Positions 11,049-21,400 of a stretch of 64,000 bases of DNA are shown here, one piece after another. The stretch is taken from NCBI GenBank assembly GCA_022478985.1, contig JAKSZP010014464.1, positions 186,001-250,000 on the forward strand, read 5' to 3'. A program made the position numbers and the translations under genes. A model generated the notes under the pieces. It saw only the letters and a program-made list of their open reading frames with translations. It was not told where the DNA came from and searched no databases. Position 1 is the first letter of the stretch. Every line of letters starts with the position of its first letter. Source of the DNA: Massospora cicadina. Taxonomy: Eukaryota; Entomophthoromycota; Entomophthoromycetes; Entomophthorales; Entomophthoraceae.

Positions 11049-11643
11049 TGTAACAAATTGAAAACATCCCAGTTTTTTGATTACCCACCAATTCAACATT
11101 GGATTTTTGGTAAATTCAAAAAATGAGAAAAGATGACACAGGTAAGTGAGGATCTGACCCCAAAATTAGCCTTGTTTTATTTATTATCAAAATTAAACAT
11201 GTGGATGAGTTCAATCCTGATGACTTAGAGCACCACAAACGAGACATAAAAAACCAGGGTATTTGGCGGAATCTAGGTTCTTGATGCCAAATCCCATTAT
11301 TTTGTTGAGGATACAAAATTTATATCGCCGCGGGATACCAGGTAAGACAAGGCAAGGATGGCCCTGAGGCCACCAGAGAATCCCATGTAAGAGCAGGAAA
11401 CGAGGAAAAATTCTGAACTGAGTTCAGAATTGCGTGGGCTTGACCTTTTAAGGTCGTCCTTCCGGGGAGCCCCTCCTGCACTGTTCTTTAGGCCCCTAAG
11501 AGCCTAAAAATAGTGCGGGAGGGGCACAGCCTAGTGCTGGACCCCGCATAAACCTCAAAAAACCCAAAAAGTGATTTGACTCAAGACTTGGATTTCCAAA
11601 TCTTGAGTCAAAATGTAATGATCAGTTTAACCTGACCGTTACA
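11049..11643. mobile_element. Solo LTR of family P nested in element B
   Basis: It starts TGTAACAAATTG and ends GACCGTTACA, and is flanked by perfect 5-bp duplications GGCAT (11,044-11,048 and 11,644-11,648). It is the inverted counterpart of 988-1,670, about 80 bases shorter. It lies between protease and RT of element B, so it inserted later than B. Three palindromes are present: 11,409-11,431, 11,469-11,525 and 11,575-11,612. No internal coding region remains, as expected after LTR-LTR recombination. Confidence 0.9.
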
Positions 11644-11649
11644 GGCATT

Positions 11650-13490
11650 ATTTTAATTTGATATCAAGTAGTTGGTAGAAAGCAACACAAAATGCTGGCG
11701 GAAATCTGAGAACTGGGGAATTCCACTGAGGATCAAGAATGAGAGGACCATACTGCCAGGTTGGCAGATGATAGTTGACATGGGGTTGACATTGGAGATT
11801 CATGAGCTGTTGTATGGGGAGGTTGGAAGCCCCTTGGAAGAAGTCCAGAGTGGAGCCATAGGTGGCTCCTGGGATAATAATGCTGGGCCATTGAGAAATT
11901 CGAGTTCTCCTGGTGAATTTGAGTGAAAAATGATGAAGATCAAGAGGAATCAGATCATCACCTTTGTTCATCTGATACTGATGGCCGAATTGAGGAGATT
12001 CCACAATTTTGGGACTCTCAACAAGATGGGCTTACCAGCTGGGGTAACCAAAAGCATCAACCTATTGGTTGATCGAGAGCAGCTTGTTGATCTGTCAGAA
12101 GGCCAGCAAGATGAGGTGCTCAAACTATTCAAAAGTATTGGGAAGTGTTTGCTCAGGATGACCATGATATAGGATGTGCGCGAGATGTGATCCACAAGTT
12201 TGACACCGGGGAAAACTTGCCAATAAGGATGATACTAATCTGATGATCAAAAGCTGCTGAAGTGGTAGTGGAGGATGAAATCAGCAAACTAGTGAAGCAT
12301 GGGTTTCTAGTTCCGTCATCAAATCCCTGAGTGAGTCCAATTCTGATCGTGAAGAAGAAGGATGGATCCAACCAGGTGGTGATTGACTACAGAAGTCTGA
12401 ATAAAATTACAAAGGAGGATCCATATCCTCTACCAAGGATCAATTATGCGCTAGATCGTTTAGGAGAAGCAAAGTATTTCTCTGCAATTGATCTGATCTT
12501 GGGATATTGGCAGATTGACTTGCTAAAGGAAGACCAGGAAAAATGCATAATTATTACCGCGTAGGGGCTATACCAACCAACGAGGATGCCCCAGGGTCTA
12601 TGTAATGCGCCTGCAACACTTCAGAGAGCCATGTATGTGATACTAAGCAACTTGAAGTTGTCATGCATCCTGGTACATCTGGACAATATAAACATGTTCA
12701 GTAAGACGTTTACTGATCACCTACACCACTTGAAAGAAGTATTTAAGTGACTGTCCGCAACTAACCTGAAGATCAAGCCAAGAAAGTGCCAATTCTTTAA
12801 GAAAGAGTTGGAATACCTGGGATTCATAATCAACTCCAGTGGATTGTAGCCGCAAACCCAGAAGATAGCAGCTAAAGAACGTATGGCTGTTCTAAAGAGT
12901 GTCCAAGACATCCAAGTGTTCCTTATGTATGGTTGAATTCTATAGAAGATTTATTTGGGACCTCATCCAAATAGCCAAGCCTATATTCCATTTATTGAAA
13001 AATCTGAAAAAAGGATTCATATAGAATGAAGAGGCCCAGGACTCCTTTGATGAGCTACGCCGGTATTTGATAGATTTGCCAATTCTGAAATATCTGAATT
13101 TTGATCTGGAGTTTATTATTCAAACTAATACTTTGTTGACAGTGATCAGCGCCATACTGAGCCAAGTAGACAAACTTGGGGATGAGCATCCAGTGGCATA
13201 TGTGAGCTGGACACTCTCAGCCACTGAGAGGAACTACACTGTGAATGAGCGTGAATGCCTTATGGTCATTTACGCATGCAATCAGTGTCAGGTGTACATC
13301 TACAGAACGCACTTTAAGGTAATAACAGACCTCTCTTTGCTGCATTGGCTACACAATTTAAGAGAACCAGAAGGACGACTGGCCTGATGGGCACTTAAAC
13401 TCCAGGATTATGATTATGAGATCGTCCACTGAGTGGAAGGTTCTCACCAGAATGCAGATGGCTTATCACAGTTTCCAATGGTCCAGATGG
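11650..13490 (+). pseudogene. Element B reverse transcriptase and RNase H
   Basis: The frame at 12,331-12,564 reads ILIVKKKDGSNQVVIDYRSL and PYPLPRINYALDRLGEAKYF, then GYWQIDL: the fingers/palm blocks of gypsy RT. MPQGLCNAPATLQRAM follows at about 12,590. The catalytic motif is decayed to VHLDNINMFS (about 12,680-12,700), the second Asp being Asn. RNase H (13,067-13,387) shows PVAYVSWTLSATERNYTVNE and ECLMVIYACNQC; its first catalytic Asp region reads FIIQTNT, with Asp apparently lost. In-frame stops occur, for example at 12,307 and 12,562. Confidence 0.85.
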
Positions 13491-13559
13491 TATACCCGCA
13501 GGTGGATGAGCTATTCCAGAGAATGGTTGATGGAAAAATTGGTGACGAGCCCTGAGAAA

Positions 13560-14745
13560 TCCAAGGTGCACTTTGGAAAGCAATGGAAAACTTGAGACCA
13601 TGGATGGACAAGTATTCAAGATGATCAATGGGAAGTGGTTATTATTCCTGAAACCATTAGAAAGAGCAGCGATAGTGCAAGCCACTCACAAGGTTGTCAG
13701 GCATGGAGGCCTGAGGAAAACAACTGACCATATTTGCCCATACTATTACTGGGAATTGATCAACTATAATGTCGCGGATCATCTAGCTTGTTGTGTGGAG
13801 TGCCAGCTTCACAAACAACATAAGAATACAACTGGATACTGACTGGTCCGCCCTGGATTTGCCTGGAACATGGTGTCCATTAACGTGATGGGACTGCTGA
13901 TGATGAGCACAGGGGGATTCAAGTACATTATAGTTGCTATCGACCATCTGATGAGATGGGTCAAGATGAAGGCCATAATGAGAGTAGATGCTACCAATAC
14001 CATGAGGTTCAACCTGGATCAAGTAGTATACCAGCATGGATGTCTGCAGGTCCTGCTTAGTGACAATGGGACCAACTTCACATCTCATGTGATCCTGAGA
14101 TTAAATGAGATAATGGGGATCTGAGGAGTCATGTCAGTACCTTACCAACTGGAGATGAAAGGACTGGTAGAATGGGTGAATGGAACACTGGCCGCGATGC
14201 AGAGGAAGCTAGTCACAGGGAGAATTTCTGTGTGGGTAATGTACCTGAGTTCAGTGACGTTTGCCTACAATATTAGTCATCATACAGCAACAGGAAAGAT
14301 GCCGTTTGAATTGTTATGCGGGAGAAAGGCTGCGTTGCCACCAATTTTATATTTGGTGGTGGAACCTACATTGAGATGAGTACTGTGCAATACCTGAACC
14401 AACTGATGAGTATCCTGATTGATATGCAATTGCAAGCATTTGATACAACCTTGAAGAAAATGATATGAGTAAAATTGATGGATGACAAGAACTGACTGGC
14501 CTTAGTTGAATATTGAATAGGGGAAAGAGTTGCTTATTGCAATATGCATGGTTTCAGATGAAGAAACAAAATAGATGCGTTGTGGTCAAATCCGTTCAAA
14601 GTGATCACCAAGATGGCAACTGATGCCTACTCCATCAAGAATCTCTTGGATGAAAGAGTTGTGAATCAAGTACACGCTAAATATCTAAAGTATTGGATCA
14701 ATGAAAAAATAAAAGAGTTCCCAAAGGACCAATGAACCATTAAGT
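13560..14745 (+). pseudogene. Element B integrase
   Basis: The N-terminal zinc-binding part reads ATHKVVRHGGLRKTTDH ... CCVECQLHK (13,680-13,815), the HHCC arrangement. The core has VSINVMGL (about 13,870), where the first catalytic Asp has become Asn, then VLLSDNGTNF (second Asp kept, about 14,055) and MKGLVEWVNGTL (catalytic Glu kept, about 14,155-14,190). NISHHTATGKMPFELLCGRK follows. The C-terminal DNA-binding part is eroded but the segment around VNQVHAKYLKYW near 14,660 fits the end of pol. Not functional. Confidence 0.85.
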
Positions 14746-14834
14746 TGGTCATGTCCTGATGATTAGATCAAGTCCAAAAAAAGGACCTCTAAACCATAGA
14801 AAACTGGCATGTTTAAGTACCCAGGACCCAGTTT

Positions 14835-14975
14835 GGGGGAAAAAATAAAAAATATGGACCGCTGAACCAAAACAAGGTCAAGTCCCATAGGAAAAAGAAG
14901 AATAAAGATAAAAAATTGATAAAAGATATTGGAAAAAAGATTATAAACCGCATAGAGAAAAATCGATATAATTTT
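14835..14975 (+). other. A-rich tract between element B pol and antisense ORF
   Basis: A run of A-rich sequence with few pyrimidines separates the end of pol from the 3' end of the minus-strand frame. Comparable tracts sit at the same place in elements F (59,640-59,760) and C (39,165-39,245). It may serve convergent transcript ends; this is inference. Confidence 0.5.
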
Positions 14976-15204
14976 ATACCTTTTATTTTTATTAATTGTC
15001 CTCAGTATGGGGAAGATTCTGCTTATGTCATCTCTTGGGGGAGGGAGGATGGATTGCGTTAGGAATGAACAGCCTATCGAAATTGATATGAGATCAGATG
15101 CTAGCAAGGGCTAGACCTACATGAAACCACATTCTTTGAGCAGACGCAGAGCCCTGTGAGAAAGTGACTAGGGGAAGGGAAATTGAGATGTCAGATGAAG
15201 CCAA

Positions 15205-16190
15205 TCACAAAACCCCAGAGTGGGGAGAAAAGCAACAGTATAAGAAGAGGCAATTGGTGAATAACCCCGAGTAATACTGATATGGTACCAGAGCCAGAAG
15301 ATTAGTTCTGAGCGCCTGACAATGGGCTTCATCAAGGACACCGGACATGTGGGCTGGCAACAAAGAAGGGATGCTTGATGGGGGTTGCCAAATGATGTCC
15401 CCTATCAATGTCATTAGTGGAAGATACCAATGGAAAGTGCCAGAGAAGAGATAATCATACAGGGAGTGGATTGCATCCTGCAAGCAATGACTATGGGCTT
15501 CTCGGAAGCTAAAGCTGAATGAATGGTGGAACCCAGGTGAGGCTGGAAGCTTTGTAGACCAACTTTGAAGAACTTGGCCAGCAAAGAGAAGAGCATAAGT
15601 GGCGGTATCCTGATCTAGAAGGTTGTCAAGATCAGAGGGATTCAGCGCTAATGTCAACGCCTCAGTGACTTGGGCCTGGAGTTCAGCGTAGGGGAGCTCA
15701 AAGTGAATACTGTTACCAATATTGAGCTCAGAGACCAGAACAGCGGGTTTGTAAAATTGACTGAGTCAGAAGAGGAACTCAGAGAGCAGGTCTGACCTGG
15801 AAAGAAATGAACGGTCAAGAGCAACTGGCATAATCTCTGGAGCATCTACAACAATGGTCAGAGCATCAGAAAAAGGAGCTGAATCCAGAAAAGTTTTGAA
15901 GTCCAGCCTGGGGATCGACTGCAAGGGAAGAGTCAGCTGAGAGTTGTTCAAAACAATGGCTGGCCTGGTTTCAGAGGGATTAGTTACCATTTCTGGTAAT
16001 TTGATTGAAGGACTAGCCGCTTGCACCAGACTAGGCATATGAGTCCTATAAGGACCATAAAAGAGGTTCTGTTGAGCATCCTGACTCATCTGCTGGAAGA
16101 GATGGAGGTCTGGATCAAACAAACTATTCAGGAGCTGCTGGTATCATGACTCAGAATTTGATATATGAGCTGGACAAGAGGGGGGATATT
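15205..16190 (-). CDS. Element B antisense ORF (aORF), unknown protein
   Basis: On the minus strand one frame runs from about 16,190 to 15,205, roughly 330 codons, interrupted only by TGA at about 16,149 and 15,766, both plausible CGA decays. This is far more open than the sense pol genes of the same element. The product would be acidic to neutral, rich in Leu, Ser and Pro, with no signal peptide or recognisable domain. Segments DLLSEFLF (15,792-15,769), ATYALLFAGQ (about 15,600) and CLQDAIHSLYDYLF (about 15,485) have counterparts in the antisense regions of F and C. An ATG lies at about 16,086; the true start is unknown. It may have been spliced. Function unknown; possibilities are an envelope-like or regulatory protein of the element. 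Confidence 0.55.
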
Positions 16191-16680
16191 AGACTTATAT
16201 AGAAGTTGATATTATGTACTCTACAATCCATTAGGCTCCAATTTTGGAGAAAATAATCTCAAAATTAATGGGATAAGCTCTCCAAGGAAAGAATTAGGAA
16301 TGACTTGAGCCAGGAGGTTATGAGAGAAATAACCAGGGCAAACTGAAATAAGTATTCTTAATTGGGCCACAAAAAATATTGACAGCAAGACTCTCCTATC
16401 TAGGATGAGGAGAAAATTAGGAAATCAAGGATGGCAGACCAAGAATACTGAATATGACAGCAGGTCATATACCCTGACAGGGTAAAACTGGATCCCAGGA
16501 CTAATATTGTCATGAGTAAATTGATCAGCCTGGCATGACAGTAGATTGTGGGGACTGCACTTTGAGAAGGTGGTAGTGAGGAGGAAGAGGAAGAATGCTA
16601 TATGCTGAAGTTTGTCCTGAGCAGCATTGAGTATTGATGAGTGTATTCCACTTGAACCAATGAAGTATTTGACCAAGTGT
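16191..16680 (-). other. Possible 5' part of the element B antisense transcript
   Basis: The minus strand holds an 83-codon open stretch (16,676-16,425) of hydrophobic character, followed by shorter pieces in other frames. It may be the N-terminal exon or leader of the antisense ORF. No motif is recognisable. Confidence 0.25.
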
Positions 16681-16730
16681 CTGAAGTGGTGTTCTCATGC
16701 CCTGGTCCTTTTCTTGCTGGAAATCTAGGT

Positions 16731-16743
16731 AAGAGGGGGGATG
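16731..16743 (+). promoter_or_regulatory. Element B polypurine tract
   Basis: AAGAGGGGGGATG sits immediately before the 3' LTR (TGTTAGG at 16,744). This is the expected place and composition of the primer for plus-strand DNA synthesis in LTR retrotransposons. Confidence 0.8.
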
Positions 16744-17918
16744 TGTTAGGATTTTTGCCCATATTCCCAGCCTGCTAGATTACCTGGTATCACTAGGGGA
16801 AAATTACCTAAGGTGAAGTGAATCAGAAATCAGTTGGCCTAATTTTTGGAGTAACTACATTTGGAGGATTTTGATATTTGCCTGGTCATATTTATCAGGG
16901 ATTGATCTGGATAAATACTTAAGATCTCATTGGACAGAGCTATCAATAAAATAGGGGTATCTGATAGTGGATAACTACCAGATGTAGGACCATCTAGTAC
17001 TAAAAAAAATAACTACCAGATGTACCAATTTGGATTGGTTAGGTTTTATCACTGAATGATTAGGAATGAAAAGCAAGTTGTGAGGCAAGTGATACCACCT
17101 GCAACTAGTGAATCAATCAGTTGGTGAGTGAACTGCCATAATAGGTAATAAGTCCCATTATCTAAGCAGGTTGCTAGCCAAATATGGTTGGTTCACTTGG
17201 ATTGAGAGGAAAATGTTAGGGACATATTTTCTGACTATTTCCATTTTAGGTCTCAAGGATATCCAATGATAGATTCCTAGACAGGATAGGGAAGACCATC
17301 ACCGCTGAGAAGAGGATGGGTGATTCAATGGCAACAGCTGCCATTTCATTGAAGAGGTGTCTACCAAGGGTTAGACAGCCAAATCCCACTATATATATTC
17401 CCTAGGATTTACTACAGTCAAAAACAAAGATAATAAGAGTTATTTAGTTCTAAGTTATCCATTTGGTATATAATAGTTAAACTATCATCAGCTTCCATTG
17501 TGCTGTTCTGTCTCAAGGATATTATTGCTATAGGCAATAATTAGAAGACTCATAGTGAGAAGAGTAAAGATCTGAGCAGGGATCTAGAGATGAAGGAACC
17601 ACAATTAGGGATAGCTGCCAACTGTGTGTTGGGCCAAAAGAGACTGTCACCAGGGTATCTTAACAAAGATTGGGTGGACAGAAATATAAGGAACAAATCC
17701 CTATGAGTACAACTTACAGAGTACTTAATCAGAAGTACTGGCTGAAGCGTTGGGCCAAAATATAATTCATACTCAACTATGGATAATAGTCTCCATACTA
17801 TTATCAATTAATACTTTATTTTATATAACATGACAAAGTGCACAAGGAAACCGAACCTGTGCAGTAAAAAAGTTACTAGGTTGCTTGCTGATAACAACCA
17901 CTTAAGTAAATTTTTACA
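16744..17918 (+). repeat. Element B 3' LTR
   Basis: Second copy of the 7,780-8,910 LTR, ending TTTTTACA. It contains an extra segment relative to the 5' copy: a 15-base repeat TAACTACCAGATGTA at 16,972-16,986 and 17,010-17,024 with 23 bases between. Together with the other LTR and the flanking CAAGG/CAAGA it delimits element B. Confidence 0.9.
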
Positions 17919-17923
17919 CAAGA

Positions 17924-18455
17924 GTAACATTATTGATATCATAATCAACCATAAACATTTAAAAATTGAAGATTCGAGGGGTAACTGGGAGGCTAGAATT
18001 AATATCTATACAAGCCTAGTTTAAAAGCAGCAGCAAGCTGCACCTGAATTCCGAATACGATTTTTAGTTTGGTACTGGGAGTTATCAATAGTTTTATAAC
18101 GTTGGCTTACAAAGAAGCTTTGGATGGGAAAACAATTGATTTTGGATAGATGATGCGCCACCCGATAAACCAAGATGTAGGTGAGGATTATCGATTGGAA
18201 CCTTGAATATTGAAACGTGGCGAACGGGATGGGGGATAATAGAGTTATGATGCAATCAGGATGAAGGGGGCGTAATTCCAGAACTGGCACTTTAGTGGGC
18301 TACCCTTGGTTTTTAACGATCGGTTTGGAATTCATACCCTTGGCTCAGTTGATCTAAACCCGTAAGTTTATCTTTCCATCAACCTACTTTAAACCCTCAC
18401 CCGCTACCCTTTATTTCAGTGGCATTTAGTTATTAACCTTTCCTAAGCTTTTAAA
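17924..18455 (+). promoter_or_regulatory. Upstream region of SEC16
   Basis: About 530 bases lie between the end of element B and the SEC16 start codon. I see no open frame of interest. Pyrimidine-rich stretches occur at 18,365-18,450 (CTTTCCATCAACC, CCTTTCCTAAGC), as in many fungal core promoters and leaders, but no TATA box or transcription start can be fixed. The retrotransposon LTR ends only about 540 bases upstream of the ATG. Confidence 0.35.
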
Positions 18456-21400
18456 ATGGGAAAGGAAAAGGATCATAAATCGGAAAGTTCGCAAGATGGG
18501 TTAATTGAGGTTGCTGAGATGAAGCGTGAGCCCGAGATTCCTACTTCTCCTTCCCCTATGGCTGAAGAAGAGATTAATACTTTTGATAAGGTGAGTGCTG
18601 ACTCTAAACCACGGGTAGTACAGCAGGAACCGGGGTTCGAAATTAAAGGATCCGAGCCTGCGAACGGTTTAGAGCTAGCGGGTTCGAACACTTCGAATTC
18701 AAGCGTAAATTTGTTCGCGATCCCACCTTCATCTCAAGACGCGGAAACCTTTAAAGGAGGGGGCAGCTCCCATAAACCGCCCAACGCTAAGCCGGACGTG
18801 GCTGGAAGCTTGGCCGGCGACAATTTGGACCCGGGTTCAAACTCGCTAGGTGGAGACAATAATCCGCAACTGGAGATAAATTTTAGCTGTAATGAGGAGA
18901 TTAAAGACGGAAATACTTCTTCAAACGAGATAACCATCACCGACAAGTTTGCTGCCGTCTCTTCAGAGATCGACGAGTGGTTCGAATCGCTAGGCGCCCA
19001 ATCTTCGGAACCCCCTTCGGGGTTTGAGGGTAAAGGGTCACCCGGTTCTACCGAGTTCAGTCCCATAGAGCTGGACCTCGGTTCAATATCCTCAGATTTT
19101 CCCCGAGCGACAGGGTCGGGCGCGGATAAACTTGAGCTCACCAAGGGTAGCGACCATTTATTAGGAGGCTCTAGCGCAGATGGGATTCGGCATGCGGTTG
19201 AGGAGCGTGACGGTAAAAACTTGTCTTTTAAGCAATTTTTTACCCTTTATCGTCTATTTAATCCTATCGAACTTTTATTGGTCATTTTTATTGGCTTTTT
19301 GGAATAGGTTGTATTGCCAGCTTATTTTTGAGGGTTGAAGCTTTAGTTTATTTTTTGAAACGGTGGGCTGATAATTTGGTTGGGGACAGATTTGGATGCC
19401 ACGGATATGCCAGCGCCAAGTTTACCAGCGGCGTCGGGTACAACCGATTCGGCTTATGCGCAAGTTGCGGATGATAGTTCGAAGCCGTTGCAGAATTCGG
19501 AACCTCGGCCCGAAGCGATAAACGATACGGTCGGCCTCCAATCAGAAGTCTTTGGGGAGGACGATACTTCCTTCAGCCGAGCTTCGGATGCCTCATCCTT
19601 GGAAGAAGCTACCCATAACCAAGGTGGCGAAATCGAGCAAATAAATTTTGCCTTTTTTGACCAAACGTCTGGCACGGAGGATGCGTCGGTCAGCTTCTTT
19701 GACTCCTTGGGCGATGTCGGTACCAGCCCCTTCCAGTCCCACATGCCAACGCTCGCCAACCTGCCGTACACCACGGGTCAAACCTTGTATGCTGGGTACA
19801 CTCAGGACGATGCTGACACGCCTCAGCCTACTGAAGCAAATTACTTGGGCTTACCATTTGGGGATGGAAGGCGGGATGCGCCGGGTAGCCGGGCCAGCGG
19901 CTACGTAGCGTATGAAGAGCAGCGGAACCTATTCTCCTTCTCGGCGCTGCCATCTCAAAGGAGTGTTGTGGAAGCCGAGCCTCCCAGCCATGGTGGCTTG
20001 CCTGAACTTACTTCCCAACCCCAACTTGAATTTGCCTCAACGCCTCGAGACGAACATCAGGCTGGGGACCAAGCCTTCCAGCACCGACAAGGTTCAACCG
20101 TCTATCAGGAAGAATCAGCCGACCAGTACAGTTACCCAACGGGGTACCAGAACGGGTATCCGTTCGGCCAAGCTGGATACCACACCCCTTACCCAACCGC
20201 AGGCCAGGGTGACTCCCAAGCTGAATATCAGGAAACCTACCCAACCCACTATCAGGAAGCCTACCCTTACCCAACTGGATACTCGCATCCCTATCAAGAG
20301 GCATACCCCCCAGAGTATCCAGGCGACTACCCAAATGAATACCAATTTGATTACTCGCCCCAATATGCAAGCGGATATCATGATGACCCAACCGGGCACT
20401 CGGATGGCTACCAAACTGGATATCAAGGGGAATATCCAGGCGAGAACCCGCTCGCTTATCAGGACCTCCAGCCGACTGTCCATCCAAGCTTAACGAGCGA
20501 TTATCTAGGAGGGCCAAGCGGCTACCCATCGCACGCGGGCTATCAAGCCCAGCCTACCCATCAGGAGGTTCAAACCCAATATCAGGCGAACCAATATTTA
20601 ACTGAACAACAGGGCTATCACCTTCTACCCCATGGGCTTAACCAAACTGAGGAGAACCTCCAATTTCATGGGCTTAACCAGCCAGAGGAGAACCTCCAAT
20701 TTCATGGGCTTGACCAGCCAGAGGAGAACCCTGCAGCTTACGGCATCGAACCTCAGCCGACTGAACACTCTATCCTGGGTCCCCCTTCTGACCCAAGCCG
20801 GGAGGGGGCGCCTCAGCTCAGTGTCACCCAAGAGGGTTCTAGCCTCGATCCCCAAGGTGTTTGCCGAGCCAACGCACACCATCCAACCCACGATAGTACG
20901 GTGGTCTATGACGCCGTGGATCAAGATTTGACGCTGACTCAGCGTGACCACCCTCAGGAATCTATCGCCCTCTCCCATCCAAAGCTTGAACCCTTGGACC
21001 TTGAGTCTAGCCTCCAATCACCCCCTAAGCTGGGCTCGGTACCAACCTTTGAGAGCGTAGCGCAGTTGGAAGGCGCCCATTGGGATCCTATGGGCGACGT
21101 CACTGGGCTACAAGCAAGCGCCTTCCAGAGCATCGGGTTGGATGATTTGATCCCTGCGGCCGAGGTGGCGGCGCAAGCGGCTTCCGTGCCATTACCGGCG
21201 TCCCCCGAAAAGCTGTGCGAGGAACAACATGGGCGCCCGCCCTGCGGGCTCTTTCACCTTGGGTTTGGCGGCCAAACCGTGGCGATGATGCCTAAAGTCG
21301 TGATGCGTTTCGGGGCTGAGGGCGCCGGAAGCGCTAAGGTGTATCCTAGCAACGTAACTTTACTTAACCTTGGCTCGGTTGCCGACGCTTACGGGGGCCC

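Larger units (their letters stand above)
7780..17918 (+). mobile_element. Element B: full-length Ty3/gypsy retrotransposon with nested solo LTR and antisense ORF
   Basis: Both LTRs are present (7,780-8,910 and 16,744-17,918). The flanking five bases are CAAGG on the left (7,775-7,779) and CAAGA on the right (17,919-17,923), a target duplication with one G-to-A change. A primer-binding site follows the 5' LTR and a polypurine tract precedes the 3' LTR. Inside are Gag, protease, RT, RNase H and integrase in gypsy order on the plus strand, then an A-rich tract and a long minus-strand reading frame. A family-P solo LTR interrupts the region between protease and RT. All sense frames carry stops, many explained by CGA-to-TGA. 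Confidence 0.9.

Noticed and set aside
12300..14520. TGA recoded as Trp or Arg in the retroelement genes
   Set aside because: TGA occurs where relatives have Arg (CGA) as well as Trp, TAG and TAA stops are also frequent, and SEC16 uses ordinary codons. CpG decay explains the pattern.
20100..20500. CRISPR-like or satellite array in the Tyr/Pro-rich part of SEC16
   Set aside because: The repeats are imperfect, in frame and coding; no spacer structure.
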